Positions 8,734-18,003 of a DNA stretch of 39,126 nucleotides are shown piece by piece (the first letter of the stretch is position 1; every line of letters begins with the position of its first letter). A program made the position numbers and the translations under genes. The stretch is from Desulfocapsa sp. Lineage in GTDB: Bacteria; Desulfobacterota; Desulfobulbia; Desulfobulbales; Desulfocapsaceae. The notes below the pieces were generated by a model. It did not search any database and was not told the DNA's origin. It saw nothing but the letters and a program-made list of their open reading frames with translations. Location: contig JAOZQU010000007.1 of assembly GCA_029932055.1 (NCBI GenBank), positions 1-39,126 of the forward strand, in the 5' to 3' direction.

Positions 8734-9777
8734 TTACAACCAGTCTGTCAGAGAAATACCAATGCCGATCTTATTTACATAGTTGTCATAGTCAATGAGA
8801 CTTTCTCCGTAGCCAGTGAAATACTGGACGTATCCTTTGAAATATTTATAATCTCCAAGGGGGAAGCTCCAACTCAATTCAACAGCACCCTTCTCAAAAC
8901 CTGATTCAAGGTTGTTGCGTGACATGGCACTGAACACATGGTCATTCAACTTATAAGCCGCTCGAATTTCGTAATGACCCAGATAATCTGTAAGGTCAGG
9001 GTTATCGTCATCTTCAATATCCTCCTGAATTCTGTACCAGGGTTTCAGGGCAAGGGCAAAAGCACCTCTCTCAACGACAAAATTTGCATAAATCCTGTTC
9101 CAGCTCCTGGACAATGATCCACCACGGCCGTTTGATTGATGCACAATACCAAGCGAATTCACAGTATTATTAAAGCCGAAGAACTCCCAGTTTGTATCAA
9201 ACTGCAGCCATCCTTCAGGTTCATGGTTTGTTTCTCTAAATGGTGCGGACTCTTCACTGTTGTAGACTTGCCAGAAGGATCGATTGGTATACGCTCCATA
9301 AATATCCATCATACCAAAAAGATTTAACGCAAGTGGCGACTTTATACTTATCTGAAACTGGGATTCAACATCGTCTACGTTTAGTCCCGGGTCATCCAAA
9401 TGACTTTTATATACTTCTGGATTATAGCCTTGTGAATTATAGGCACCGAGCAGGATGTAATTGGGTTTGTGAGACATCAGGGTAAAAGGCTGAAGAACAT
9501 GTTTTTTGTCCTGTTTCATTCGTTCAGAAGCAACGGAAGAATCCATACCATTCTCTACAGATGATGTTGCACTAATCTGTTTTTTACACTCCTGGCGTAT
9601 CTCACCCATTGTCGTGGAATCATCTGCCTGTCGCGTCATTTTTGACACACACTCACTCATTTCATCTGCCAGGACAGATTGGGGAAAAACTGCTACGCCT
9701 AGCAGCAGGATACCTTTCACAAGGCATGATAGTGCTTTTCGATGGTACTGTGGTGGTGTAATTTTGTAATACTTCAC
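8734..9777 (-). CDS. pldA: Outer membrane phospholipase A (PldA family)
   Basis: Signal peptide; catalytic-type motif GIVHQSNGRGGSLSRSWNRIYA; barrel ending near residue 347. Confidence 0.9.
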   Translation of the reverse strand: MKYYKITPPQYHRKALSCLVKGILLLGVAVFPQSVLADEMSECVSKMTRQADDSTTMGEIRQECKKQISATSSVENGMDSSVASERMKQDKKHVLQPFTLMSHKPNYILLGAYNSQGYNPEVYKSHLDDPGLNVDDVESQFQISIKSPLALNLFGMMDIYGAYTNRSFWQVYNSEESAPFRETNHEPEGWLQFDTNWEFFGFNNTVNSLGIVHQSNGRGGSLSRSWNRIYANFVVERGAFALALKPWYRIQEDIEDDDNPDLTDYLGHYEIRAAYKLNDHVFSAMSRNNLESGFEKGAVELSWSFPLGDYKYFKGYVQYFTGYGESLIDYDNYVNKIGIGISLTDWL

Positions 9778-9918
9778 AAATTGCTCCTTTTTATATTGCG
9801 AAATTCATCCAATCATCTCTCATAATTTTTGATAATATATATTAAGTGGAACGATGTAGCAATAAGACAAAAGTGTGGTTCAGTCACCACAATGGACAAA
9901 TCTGCATACCATTGGAAA

Positions 9919-10326
9919 CTATAGTTTACCCTGGGAGGGGGAGGTATCCGAGAACTGTTTTTGCTTTTTCATGGTATTCATAAGTTCCCTGTGGGCAGCC
10001 AGTACTTCATACAGCCACTGCTTTGATGGCATTTTAACATTCCCGCAATGTACTTCGTATAATTTCCGTGACAAACTGCTTTTAGATGCAATCTTGTCAA
10101 TAAAGTCCTCTGCTGTTTTGATACGCCGTTTCGCATAATTATATTTCATTTCCAAATGGTCACGGGCCTCTTTTGCCTCATGTTCATCCCCGTTACGAAT
10201 AAACGTACAACCGCTATTTGCCAAATGATTGAGCAGATAGTCGATTTCTTCATTGCCCGAAGCATGGGATATGTTTCCTGAAAAGAAAAATCCCAAAGCC
10301 AGCACACACAACAATATATGTTTCAT
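9919..10326 (-). CDS. DUF5329-like secreted protein
   Basis: Signal peptide; YLLNHLANSGCTFIRNGDEHEAKEARDHLEMKYNYAKRRIKTAEDFIDKIASKSSLSRKLYEVHC. Confidence 0.7.
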   Translation of the reverse strand: MKHILLCVLALGFFFSGNISHASGNEEIDYLLNHLANSGCTFIRNGDEHEAKEARDHLEMKYNYAKRRIKTAEDFIDKIASKSSLSRKLYEVHCGNVKMPSKQWLYEVLAAHRELMNTMKKQKQFSDTSPSQGKL

Positions 10327-10490
10327 AATATCCTATAACTATCCTTCTATCATAACTGAGATTCAATGGCAGGAAACGCATCATGAAAATGCCAAATCGT
10401 CCCAGGCAGAGCTTATCGGGATTATCGGAAATATCTCATTTAAAAGTATGTTGAATTTGTTAAAAGTTAAAATGGATTCGTAGCACTGGT

Positions 10491-11269
10491 CTATGCACGT
10501 TCGGTGATGTCATGAAGCATACATTCCAGTGCTATAACTTTGCCCTGATCATCGAATATGGGATTTAAAATGGCCTCAAATGTTATAAAGGCTCATTAGA
10601 ACGAAACGCGGCCATGGCATCAACTTCACCACGAACCAACGAGTCAATATTAAAACTTGAGGGCACAAGTTCGAGATTTTCACCAGGTATCAACCCGACC
10701 TTGTGGAAGGCGGCACGAACGGTCATTGACGTAGCTCCCTTGCTGGAGATCATTAACCGTTCCCCCTTGAGGTCAGCAAGGTTTTGCAGCCCTGGTTGTG
10801 CCAGAAAGACTAAAGGAAAGCGTTTAAAATAATTGGCCAGCAACACAACAGGCTTGCCCTCCATACGGTCGAAAATCAGTTCGTCGGAATAAATTCCAAA
10901 ATCAGCACGTTCAGCGGGCACCTCCACAATCGGATCAGCCCCTACCTGAAACTCACGAATTTCCACCTCCAGTCCCTGCTCGGCAAAATATCCCTGCTCA
11001 ACAGCGGTGTAGAAACCAGCGAACTGGAACTGATGTTTCCAGGAGAGTTGCAGAGAGACTTTTTCTAAAACGGTCGGAGTGGCATCCGCAGCTGAAGTAG
11101 CCGTCACCGGGCCTGCAATAAAGAAAAGCAGGTTGATTATAAACAGGATATGACGGAAATTTAGTAAATATTCGGGTTGAACCTGGAAACAGCCCCAACC
11201 ACGGAATTGTAAATGTTTGGATAGTGCCCCAGGTTCGTTTAATCCGGCGTGTGAACTATATTGATTCAT
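10491..11269 (-). pseudogene. Decayed sensor gene: NMT1/SBP-type domain fused out of frame to a PAS/PAC remnant
   Basis: ORF 10583..11269 encodes an NMT1-type SBP (VSLQLSWKHQFQFAGFYTAVEQGYFAEQGLEVEI...) that stops at FRSNEPL; another frame continues ITFEAILNPIFDDQGKVIALECMLHDITERA-stop (10491 to ~10589), a PAS/PAC C-terminus. Confidence 0.75.
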
Positions 11270-11329
11270 ATGTGAACACGCCGGATTGAACGAAGATGGG
11301 GTGCTAGCCGAATATTTACGAAATTTAAG
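11155..11329. repeat. Large imperfect inverted repeat / repeat cluster
   Basis: 11207-11256 versus reverse complement of 11272-11322: TTGTAAATGTTTGGATAGTGCCCCAGGTTCGTTTAATCCGGCGTGTGAAC / TTCGTAAATATTCGGCTAGCACCCCATCTTCGTTCAATCCGGCGTGTTCAC; a further AAATTTAGTAAATATTCGG copy lies at about 11158-11175. Confidence 0.75.
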
Positions 11330-11377
11330 AGGGTAGATTTCATTATCCAGACATCCAAAAATTATGTTTTGTCAGAG

Positions 11378-13183
11378 TTAAGGGTTGAAAGGAAAAAATA
11401 TCGGAGTGAGAAATATGGTGACAACGCCAACCAAAATAGAAAGCGGTACCCCAATTTTGATAAAATCGCCAAACTTGTATTCACCAGGACCATAAACCAT
11501 AAGATTTGTCTGATAACTTACAGGCGAAATAAAACTACAGGATGCTCCAACCATCACTGTAACAACAAAGGGCATAAAACTGACCCCCAGTGAAGAGGCA
11601 ATAGTCATGGAGATAGGAAACATAAAAACAGCAGAGGCAACATTCGTGACCATGGCATCCATAAGAATACATCCAAGAAACACCACGGCAAGGGCCAGAT
11701 AAGCGTTGTCTCCTCCCAGCATTCCTAAAAAGTTCCCGATCTGTGCTGACAGCCCGGAAGCAGTTACAGCTGATTCCAATCCCATGGCTGCTGCAATAAC
11801 CATCAGAGTGGCAAAATCTACGGAACGTCCGGCATCATGAAGATTCATACAGCCGGTAAGGAGCATGGCTCCAGCCGCAAGGAGGGAAGCATTAAGCATG
11901 CTCATAAAGCCAAAAGCCACGGAAAAAACCATGGCCATGGTGATGGCTGAAGCGACCATGGCCTTATCCGTCCGTTGAATTCTGGCGCCCTGCAGCTTTT
12001 TTGTCATGGAAAACTCAATTTCATTTCGATTACGGTAAAAAAAAGTATCCTGCACTTCCAGTAAGGCAATATCACCTGCTTGAATCACGGCATCACGCAA
12101 AGGATAGTGCATGGCAGCCTCACCCCTGGCAAAACCAACCAGCCATACTTTCAAATTTAGATCTTCGCTTATCACTTCGCCTATCTGTTGTCCAATCATG
12201 TTGTTTCTGCGTGATACAACAACTTCCACCAGATGGTGCCGATGACGATCTGCTTTCTGGTCACTGGTTGAATAAAGAGGCTTGAACCCGATTGTTGCCC
12301 ATAGGGTTTTGGCACCGGCAATATCTGCAGAAAAACCCATTGAATCACCTGCAGCAAGCACTGTTTGCGGACTGATCTCCAGTCTTTCTCCAGCGGGACC
12401 TCGATGTAAACAGATTAGAGAAAAACCTTCGTTATTCATAAGTCCGGCATCATCAAGTGATTTGCCAATGAGCGGACTGTTATCTTCTACAGCCAGTTCG
12501 ACCCGAAACATTCTACGAAGGCTCTGTCCCTCAATAGTCAGTGCCTGTGGGGAAGACGGCAAGAGCCATTTGCCAACTGTCATAAGAAAAATCAGACCGA
12601 CAAGAGTAACGGGAACACCTACCCAGGAGAGATCAAACATCCCAACCGGTACCATATGGGGAAGATCAGGGCCGCCTCGTTTCAGGGTTTCATTGACCAG
12701 GCCGGCAATTACCAGGTTGGTGGCGGTACCAATGAGGGTGCATGTCCCACCCAATATTGAAGCGTAACTTAACGGAATAAAAATCTTTTTGGCGTCCAGG
12801 CCGCAACTTTTCGAAAGATCCCTGATCACTGGTATCATCATGGCTACCAGTGGGGTATTGTTTAAAAAAGCAGAGCCAAAAGCGATATTAGGCAAAATCT
12901 TTAACTGAGCACTGAGCACTGATGCAGGTCGGCCAATCAATTTTTCGCTGAGGATGGAAATGGCTCCGGTGGAGTACATCCCTGCCGCAATCATAAACAG
13001 TGCACCTATGGTCAATACACCGGGGTTATTGAACCCTTTAAGGGAATCTTCGAGGGGTGCAATGTTGAATGTGATGGTCAGTGTCAAGGCCCCTATAAAA
13101 ATAGCTGCAGGTGGCAGTTTTGTGAAAATCAGGAGACCAAAAGTAAGCGCCAAAATAGCAATGACAAGGTAGATTTCAAGCAT
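11378..13183 (-). CDS. SLC13/DASS family permease with TrkA_C-type cytosolic domains
   Basis: 601 aa; LNNTPLVAMMIPVI, GTATNLVIAGLV, SYQTNLMVYGPGEYKFGDFIKIG; central hydrophilic RCK_C-like repeats. Confidence 0.85.
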   Translation of the reverse strand: MLEIYLVIAILALTFGLLIFTKLPPAAIFIGALTLTITFNIAPLEDSLKGFNNPGVLTIGALFMIAAGMYSTGAISILSEKLIGRPASVLSAQLKILPNIAFGSAFLNNTPLVAMMIPVIRDLSKSCGLDAKKIFIPLSYASILGGTCTLIGTATNLVIAGLVNETLKRGGPDLPHMVPVGMFDLSWVGVPVTLVGLIFLMTVGKWLLPSSPQALTIEGQSLRRMFRVELAVEDNSPLIGKSLDDAGLMNNEGFSLICLHRGPAGERLEISPQTVLAAGDSMGFSADIAGAKTLWATIGFKPLYSTSDQKADRHRHHLVEVVVSRRNNMIGQQIGEVISEDLNLKVWLVGFARGEAAMHYPLRDAVIQAGDIALLEVQDTFFYRNRNEIEFSMTKKLQGARIQRTDKAMVASAITMAMVFSVAFGFMSMLNASLLAAGAMLLTGCMNLHDAGRSVDFATLMVIAAAMGLESAVTASGLSAQIGNFLGMLGGDNAYLALAVVFLGCILMDAMVTNVASAVFMFPISMTIASSLGVSFMPFVVTVMVGASCSFISPVSYQTNLMVYGPGEYKFGDFIKIGVPLSILVGVVTIFLTPIFFPFNP

Positions 13184-13238
13184 GGTTAAATTGTATGATG
13201 GTTAATGTGGTTATTAATTTTCAGTTACGAATGAGCCC

Positions 13239-15074
13239 TTAATAGAAAAACTTGAGCATGGCCATCAAAATTATTAAAAAAATCACCATCATGCCGCTAC
13301 CCACACGCATATAATCCGAAGTTTTATACCCTCCGGGCTGCATGATAAGGGCATTGACCTGATGGGTCGGCAGCATAAAGGTGTTGATGGAGGCAACAGC
13401 CACAACCATTCCTGCAACCCGTGGGTCACACCCGACTTGAGAAGCGAGATTCATGGCAATGGGAACCAGCAGGACGGTGGTGCCCACATTTGAAACAAAC
13501 ATGGCAAAAAAGGAGGTCATCACGGCCAGGATCAGGTAGAGAAGCATGGTGGTGAGGCCATCCATCTGTTGCAATATCATATTGGCCAGATAGTCAGCTG
13601 CTCCTGTTTTAGCAAAGGCAGCTCCCAGCGGGATAAGGCCTGCAACAAGAAAGATGGTTTTCCATTCAACGGCCTTATACACCTCATCGATATGCATGAC
13701 TTTTCCGAGCACTAAGATCATCAGGGCAACCAGGCCGGCCACGGACAGGGCCAGGTTCGTCCCTAAAGCCAGACCAAGGAAAGCAGTGAGGGCTACCAGA
13801 GCCAGGGCAGCCTTGTCCTCTCTTATTTCCTCACCGCGCAGATTTTCAGTATAGATTAAGTCACAACTTTCCTGCAGGGTGCGGAGGCTGTCCCACTTGC
13901 CATGGAGCAGAATGGTGTCGCCGGGTTTCAGCATGATATCAACCATATTTCTGATGGAGGTTTTTTCTCCCTGCATCACAGCTAAGGGGTTAACACCATA
14001 GAGTTTTCTTAAACCAAGCTCTTTCATTGTGTGGCCGTTTAAGGTAGAGCGGGAAGATATGATGGCCTCCACCACACCAAACTGCTCCGGTGATGACTCG
14101 GCCACAAAGGTCTCAAAAGAATCGCGTGGCTGCCAGCCTAAATCATTGATAAGCTCCTGCAGGGCTTCTTCATGGCACGCCATAAAAACAACAGCTCCAG
14201 GCCCTATCAGAGTTGTACTCTCAGGGGTCAGTATTTTTTCGTTTCCTTTGGTATCGGCGACTGCCAGCGCTGTGACTTTATATTTCTGGCGAAGATCAAG
14301 TTGACCGAGAGACTGTTCGGAGAAATCTCCAGGGACAACGCATTCAAACCCTCTTCCCACTTCGTCTCCATAGAGTTCACGGAGCCTGGCGCTGGCAACA
14401 CCAGCGTCTTCATTGTCTTCATGTGCTGGAAGTAACCTGCAGCCGATCAGAAGAAAATAGGCCAGAGCGCCCACAAGCATGGCAATGCCAATGGGAGTTA
14501 TAAAAAACAGACCCAGGGGAACAAAACTCTCACCGGATGGCCCGTTGGAACTCCACCACCCTCTCATAACATCGTTAAGAATAATGAGAGGGGTTGCGCC
14601 GACAAGGGTGAGGTTTCCGCCCATGTTGGCACAAAATCCCATGGGCATAATGATTTTTGAAGCTGGAATACCACTAAGTTTACTCACTTTAAGGGCTGCG
14701 GGCAGCATCAGGGCAACGGCTCCCACATTGGACATGATCGCCGAGGGCGTGGCCACTGCCAGGCCAAGCAAGGTAACCACTCGAGATTCACTGGAGCCGG
14801 CAATTTTCATTATCTTTCTGGCGATTTTACTTATGATTCCGGTCTTATCAAGTGAGACACCGATCACCATGACGCAGATGAGAACAACCACAGCATTGGA
14901 GCCAAGACCGGCGATTGCCTCTTTTCCGGTTAAAACACCGCTAAGGGGCAGCAGAGTCATGACCAGCAGTCCGACAACGTCCACTCGCAGTAGATTGAAT
15001 ACCAATAGAACAATGACCAGACCGAGAACAGCAAATACGGTGATCATTTCTTTTGTGAGCACAAGAGGATCCAT
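13239..15074 (-). CDS. SLC13/DASS family permease with TrkA_C-type cytosolic domains (second copy)
   Basis: 611 aa; ANMGGNLTLVGATPLIILNDV, FVSNVGTTVLLVPIAMNLA, THQVNALIMQPGGYKTSDYMRVG. Confidence 0.85.
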   Translation of the reverse strand: MDPLVLTKEMITVFAVLGLVIVLLVFNLLRVDVVGLLVMTLLPLSGVLTGKEAIAGLGSNAVVVLICVMVIGVSLDKTGIISKIARKIMKIAGSSESRVVTLLGLAVATPSAIMSNVGAVALMLPAALKVSKLSGIPASKIIMPMGFCANMGGNLTLVGATPLIILNDVMRGWWSSNGPSGESFVPLGLFFITPIGIAMLVGALAYFLLIGCRLLPAHEDNEDAGVASARLRELYGDEVGRGFECVVPGDFSEQSLGQLDLRQKYKVTALAVADTKGNEKILTPESTTLIGPGAVVFMACHEEALQELINDLGWQPRDSFETFVAESSPEQFGVVEAIISSRSTLNGHTMKELGLRKLYGVNPLAVMQGEKTSIRNMVDIMLKPGDTILLHGKWDSLRTLQESCDLIYTENLRGEEIREDKAALALVALTAFLGLALGTNLALSVAGLVALMILVLGKVMHIDEVYKAVEWKTIFLVAGLIPLGAAFAKTGAADYLANMILQQMDGLTTMLLYLILAVMTSFFAMFVSNVGTTVLLVPIAMNLASQVGCDPRVAGMVVAVASINTFMLPTHQVNALIMQPGGYKTSDYMRVGSGMMVIFLIILMAMLKFFY

Positions 15075-15239
15075 AATTATCTCCTTTTCTTGGTAGTATT
15101 GATGGTTCCGTGGATAGCCCTCTTAAAGCAAACAAAGGCAGAACCAATGGTATAACCAATTTTATTTTATTCTTTGACAAATACCAGGTAAGCGTTCACC
15201 AAAAGCAAATTCATGCGGTATTGGATTCATCATATTTTA

Positions 15240-15282
15240 TATTGTTAAAAGTTTTCAGTGTTCAGTGTTCAGTAACTAAAAA
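15240..15282. repeat. Second copy of the TATTGTTAAAAGTTTTCAGT repeat
   Basis: 20-nt identity to 6388-6407 followed by GTTCAGTGTTCAGTAACT. Confidence 0.65.
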
Positions 15283-15292
15283 CTCAGACCGG

Positions 15293-15481
15293 CTAGATAC
15301 GCGTGGCTGATTTATTAAAAGATTGCCCGCTACTTGGGAGACTGATAAAAGCCACCGAAAACCCAGCCCACATAAGAGTACTCCAATCCAGGGCTAAGGC
15401 AATGCCATAGGCAATAGTCATGGCCAATGCAGTTTTTATGGCTTCTTTGGCAAGGATAGATAATGTCATGGTATCAGCCAA
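15293..15481 (-). pseudogene. Truncated FUSC-family (aromatic acid exporter / YccS-like) membrane protein, N-terminal fragment
   Basis: 62 aa: AKEAIKTALAMTIAYGIALALDWSTLMWAGFSVAFISLPSSGQSFNKSATRI, the N-terminus of FUSC exporters; stops before the remaining domains. Confidence 0.65.
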
Positions 15482-15866
15482 CAGAAATATTTTCTTTCAC
15501 CTGTGGATCAATGGCAATGGATTTACCCTGGGCATTTATCCTAACATAGATCATTTCTGTGGAACAGACGAGTTCCAACTCCTGCTGCGCAAAGAGATAC
15601 CTCTTCGCCTCCACGGCCAGAGTGATGGAACTCTTACCAACTCGTAGAACATTACCAAACAGGCGGATGTGATCACCTGTCTTAACCGGCTGTTTGAAGA
15701 GCACTTCTTTCATCTGCAGGGTAACCATGTCCGGGGTGGCACAGAGATACGCAGCAAGAGATGCTCCAGCCTCATCAAGCCAGGCAAGCATGGTGCCGCC
15801 AAAAAGATTCCCATGAATGCCTATTTCACCAGCCTGACATATCTTTGAAGTTATATATTGACTCAT
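15474..15866 (-). CDS. Hotdog-fold acyl-CoA thioesterase
   Basis: NLFGGTMLAWLDEAGASLAAYLC...FKQPVKTGDHIRLFGNVLRVGKSSITLAVEA. Confidence 0.85.
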   Translation of the reverse strand: MSQYITSKICQAGEIGIHGNLFGGTMLAWLDEAGASLAAYLCATPDMVTLQMKEVLFKQPVKTGDHIRLFGNVLRVGKSSITLAVEAKRYLFAQQELELVCSTEMIYVRINAQGKSIAIDPQVKENISVG

Positions 15867-17953
15867 GACAGTGCCTGTGCCTGAATTGCGGTGATGGCTA
15901 CGGTGTTGACAATATCAGCAACCATGCAGCCACGGGACAAATCATTGACAGGTTTGTTCAAACCCTGCAGCACCGGGCCAATGGCCACAGCACCTGAGGC
16001 GCGCTGCACAGCCTTATAGGTGTTATTGCCGGTGTTCAGATCAGGGAAGATAAAAACCGTGGCCTTGCCTGCTACGTCACTATCCGGCATTTTCTTTTTG
16101 GCTACCGTCGCATCAATGGCGGCATCATACTGGATTGGGCCGTCAATCTTCAGATCCGGCCTGCGTTCCCTGGCAATCGCAACAGCCTCACGTACCTGTT
16201 CAACATCCTGACCGGCCCCGGAAGAGCCACTTGAATAGGAAAGCATGGCCACGATGGGCTCTATGCCAAACATCTGCGCAGTCTTTGCCGAGCTGATTGC
16301 AATCTCAGCCAGTTGTTCAGGGTTAGGATTGGGATTCACCGCACAATCACCATAGATCAGAACCCTGGTATCAAAGCACATCAGAAAAACAGAAGAGACC
16401 ACAACGACATCAGGAGGAGTACGGATACACTGGAACGCAGGCCGGATGGTATTGGCCGTGGTATGAGCTGCACCCGACACCATGCCGTCAGCCATATTTT
16501 TATGCACCATCATGGTGCCGAAATAGCTGTAATCCATCATCGCATCCAGAGCGTTATCCATGGTCAACCCTTTCTTTTTGCGCAACTGACACAAGGTCTC
16601 GGCAAATTCCCGGGTTAAGCTGGATGTTTGCGGGTCAATGAAGTTTACGCCCTCCAGGGAAAGGCCAAGGCCTGATGCCCGGGACCGCATCTTCTTTTCA
16701 TCACCAAGGATGGTGAGATCAACCACATCACGGAGACACAACAGCTCTGCTGCCTGCAGGATGCGATCATCGTCACCTTCCGGCAGTACAATGTGTTTGC
16801 GCTGTTGCCGGGCACGCTGAAAGAGGGAGTATTCAAACATCAGGGGTGACATAATAGTGCTCGGGGTCAACCTGATTTTCTCCTGCAAGCTGCTCACATC
16901 AACACTGCGTTCAAACATTCCCAGTGCCTTGGCGATCTTACGTTCATTTTCCGGACGCAGCACACCTCGCACGGCTGAGGCCTTCATGGCCGTACGGTAT
17001 GTGTCGGCAGCAACACGATAAATGGGGATTGATATCTCATCCAATCCACTGAGAAGTTTGCCTATGGAAGAATCAGGTGTGATGTCACCAGTGAGCAGGA
17101 TACCAACCGGAGAAGGATAATTTTTAGAGGCAATGGCCGCAAGGGTGGTAACAATAATATCCGGTCGATCACCCGGAGTAATAATCAGATCATCCTTTTC
17201 AAGATGATCAAGAAAATTAGCAGGTCCCATGGCTGCCACCTTAAAATCTGCCACAGTTCTCTGCAGATTATCTTCAGGACCGCTGAACCATTCTGCCTGC
17301 AGACCATCCACAATCTCTCCCATGGTGGCATTGCTGAGGTTTTCCACTTCCGGGAGAAGGTTGATAACCACCTCACTGCCAAAGGTTTTCTGTAACTCTT
17401 CTTCTGCTGCAACAAGAATATCCGGGTCAACCCGGTTGACAAGGACAGCCGGCAGCTCCATTTGCAGCTGGCGAAAGCTCTTTTCCGCCACCTTTATATT
17501 CTCCAGCAGCTCTGGCACTGATGCTCTGTAGCCTGAAGAAACATAGATGGTTTGACAACCAAGTTCGCGAGCTATGCGCAAGGAGATATCATAGTCAAAA
17601 CTTTCAGAAAGATGGGTGATATCCGGCCCCTCACAGAGCAGGAAATCACATTTTTCCTCTGCTGCCTTAAAACGTGATACGATCTCACTGAGAAGACGCT
17701 TTTCCTCTCCGGCGGCAATCCAGGTTTTTGCCTGCTCATGGGTTACCCCAACCATTTCGTCTGCAGTCATGCACAGCTTATAGCGACTGGCCAGTAGGCG
17801 AATATGATTATCTTCTTCAGCTGAACCTGGGGTAATGACCCGAAAAAACCCAAGCCGTTCAACCTGCCGGGATAGTACTTCCATTGTTCCAAGTGTGACC
17901 ACCAGCTTGCCGCTGTTGGGCTCAAGACTTGCAATATAAAGGCTTTTTTTCAT
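15863..17953 (-). CDS. pta: Phosphate acetyltransferase, long form with N-terminal BioD-like and DRTGG regions
   Basis: 696 aa; HIVLPEGDDDRILQAAELL, DGMVSGAAHTTANTIRPAFQCI, VFIFPDLNTGNNTYKAVQRASGAVAIGPVLQGLNKPVNDLSRGC. Confidence 0.95.
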   Translation of the reverse strand: MKKSLYIASLEPNSGKLVVTLGTMEVLSRQVERLGFFRVITPGSAEEDNHIRLLASRYKLCMTADEMVGVTHEQAKTWIAAGEEKRLLSEIVSRFKAAEEKCDFLLCEGPDITHLSESFDYDISLRIARELGCQTIYVSSGYRASVPELLENIKVAEKSFRQLQMELPAVLVNRVDPDILVAAEEELQKTFGSEVVINLLPEVENLSNATMGEIVDGLQAEWFSGPEDNLQRTVADFKVAAMGPANFLDHLEKDDLIITPGDRPDIIVTTLAAIASKNYPSPVGILLTGDITPDSSIGKLLSGLDEISIPIYRVAADTYRTAMKASAVRGVLRPENERKIAKALGMFERSVDVSSLQEKIRLTPSTIMSPLMFEYSLFQRARQQRKHIVLPEGDDDRILQAAELLCLRDVVDLTILGDEKKMRSRASGLGLSLEGVNFIDPQTSSLTREFAETLCQLRKKKGLTMDNALDAMMDYSYFGTMMVHKNMADGMVSGAAHTTANTIRPAFQCIRTPPDVVVVSSVFLMCFDTRVLIYGDCAVNPNPNPEQLAEIAISSAKTAQMFGIEPIVAMLSYSSGSSGAGQDVEQVREAVAIARERRPDLKIDGPIQYDAAIDATVAKKKMPDSDVAGKATVFIFPDLNTGNNTYKAVQRASGAVAIGPVLQGLNKPVNDLSRGCMVADIVNTVAITAIQAQALS

Positions 17954-18003
17954 AATGTTTTCCCATGATCGGTAGTTGCTTTCTTGTTTTTAATATTTGA
18001 TAT

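Noticed and set aside
10583-11269. ORF as a functional ABC transporter substrate-binding protein
   Set aside because: Ends mid-domain, is followed by an out-of-frame PAS remnant and has a repeat-derived N-terminus; no permease or ATPase nearby.
14479-15096. Long antisense ORF (205 aa) opposite the second SLC13 gene
   Set aside because: Low-complexity Arg/Thr/Pro-rich translation lying opposite a clearly coding frame; typical shadow ORF. Same for 12282..12767 and 12001..12285.
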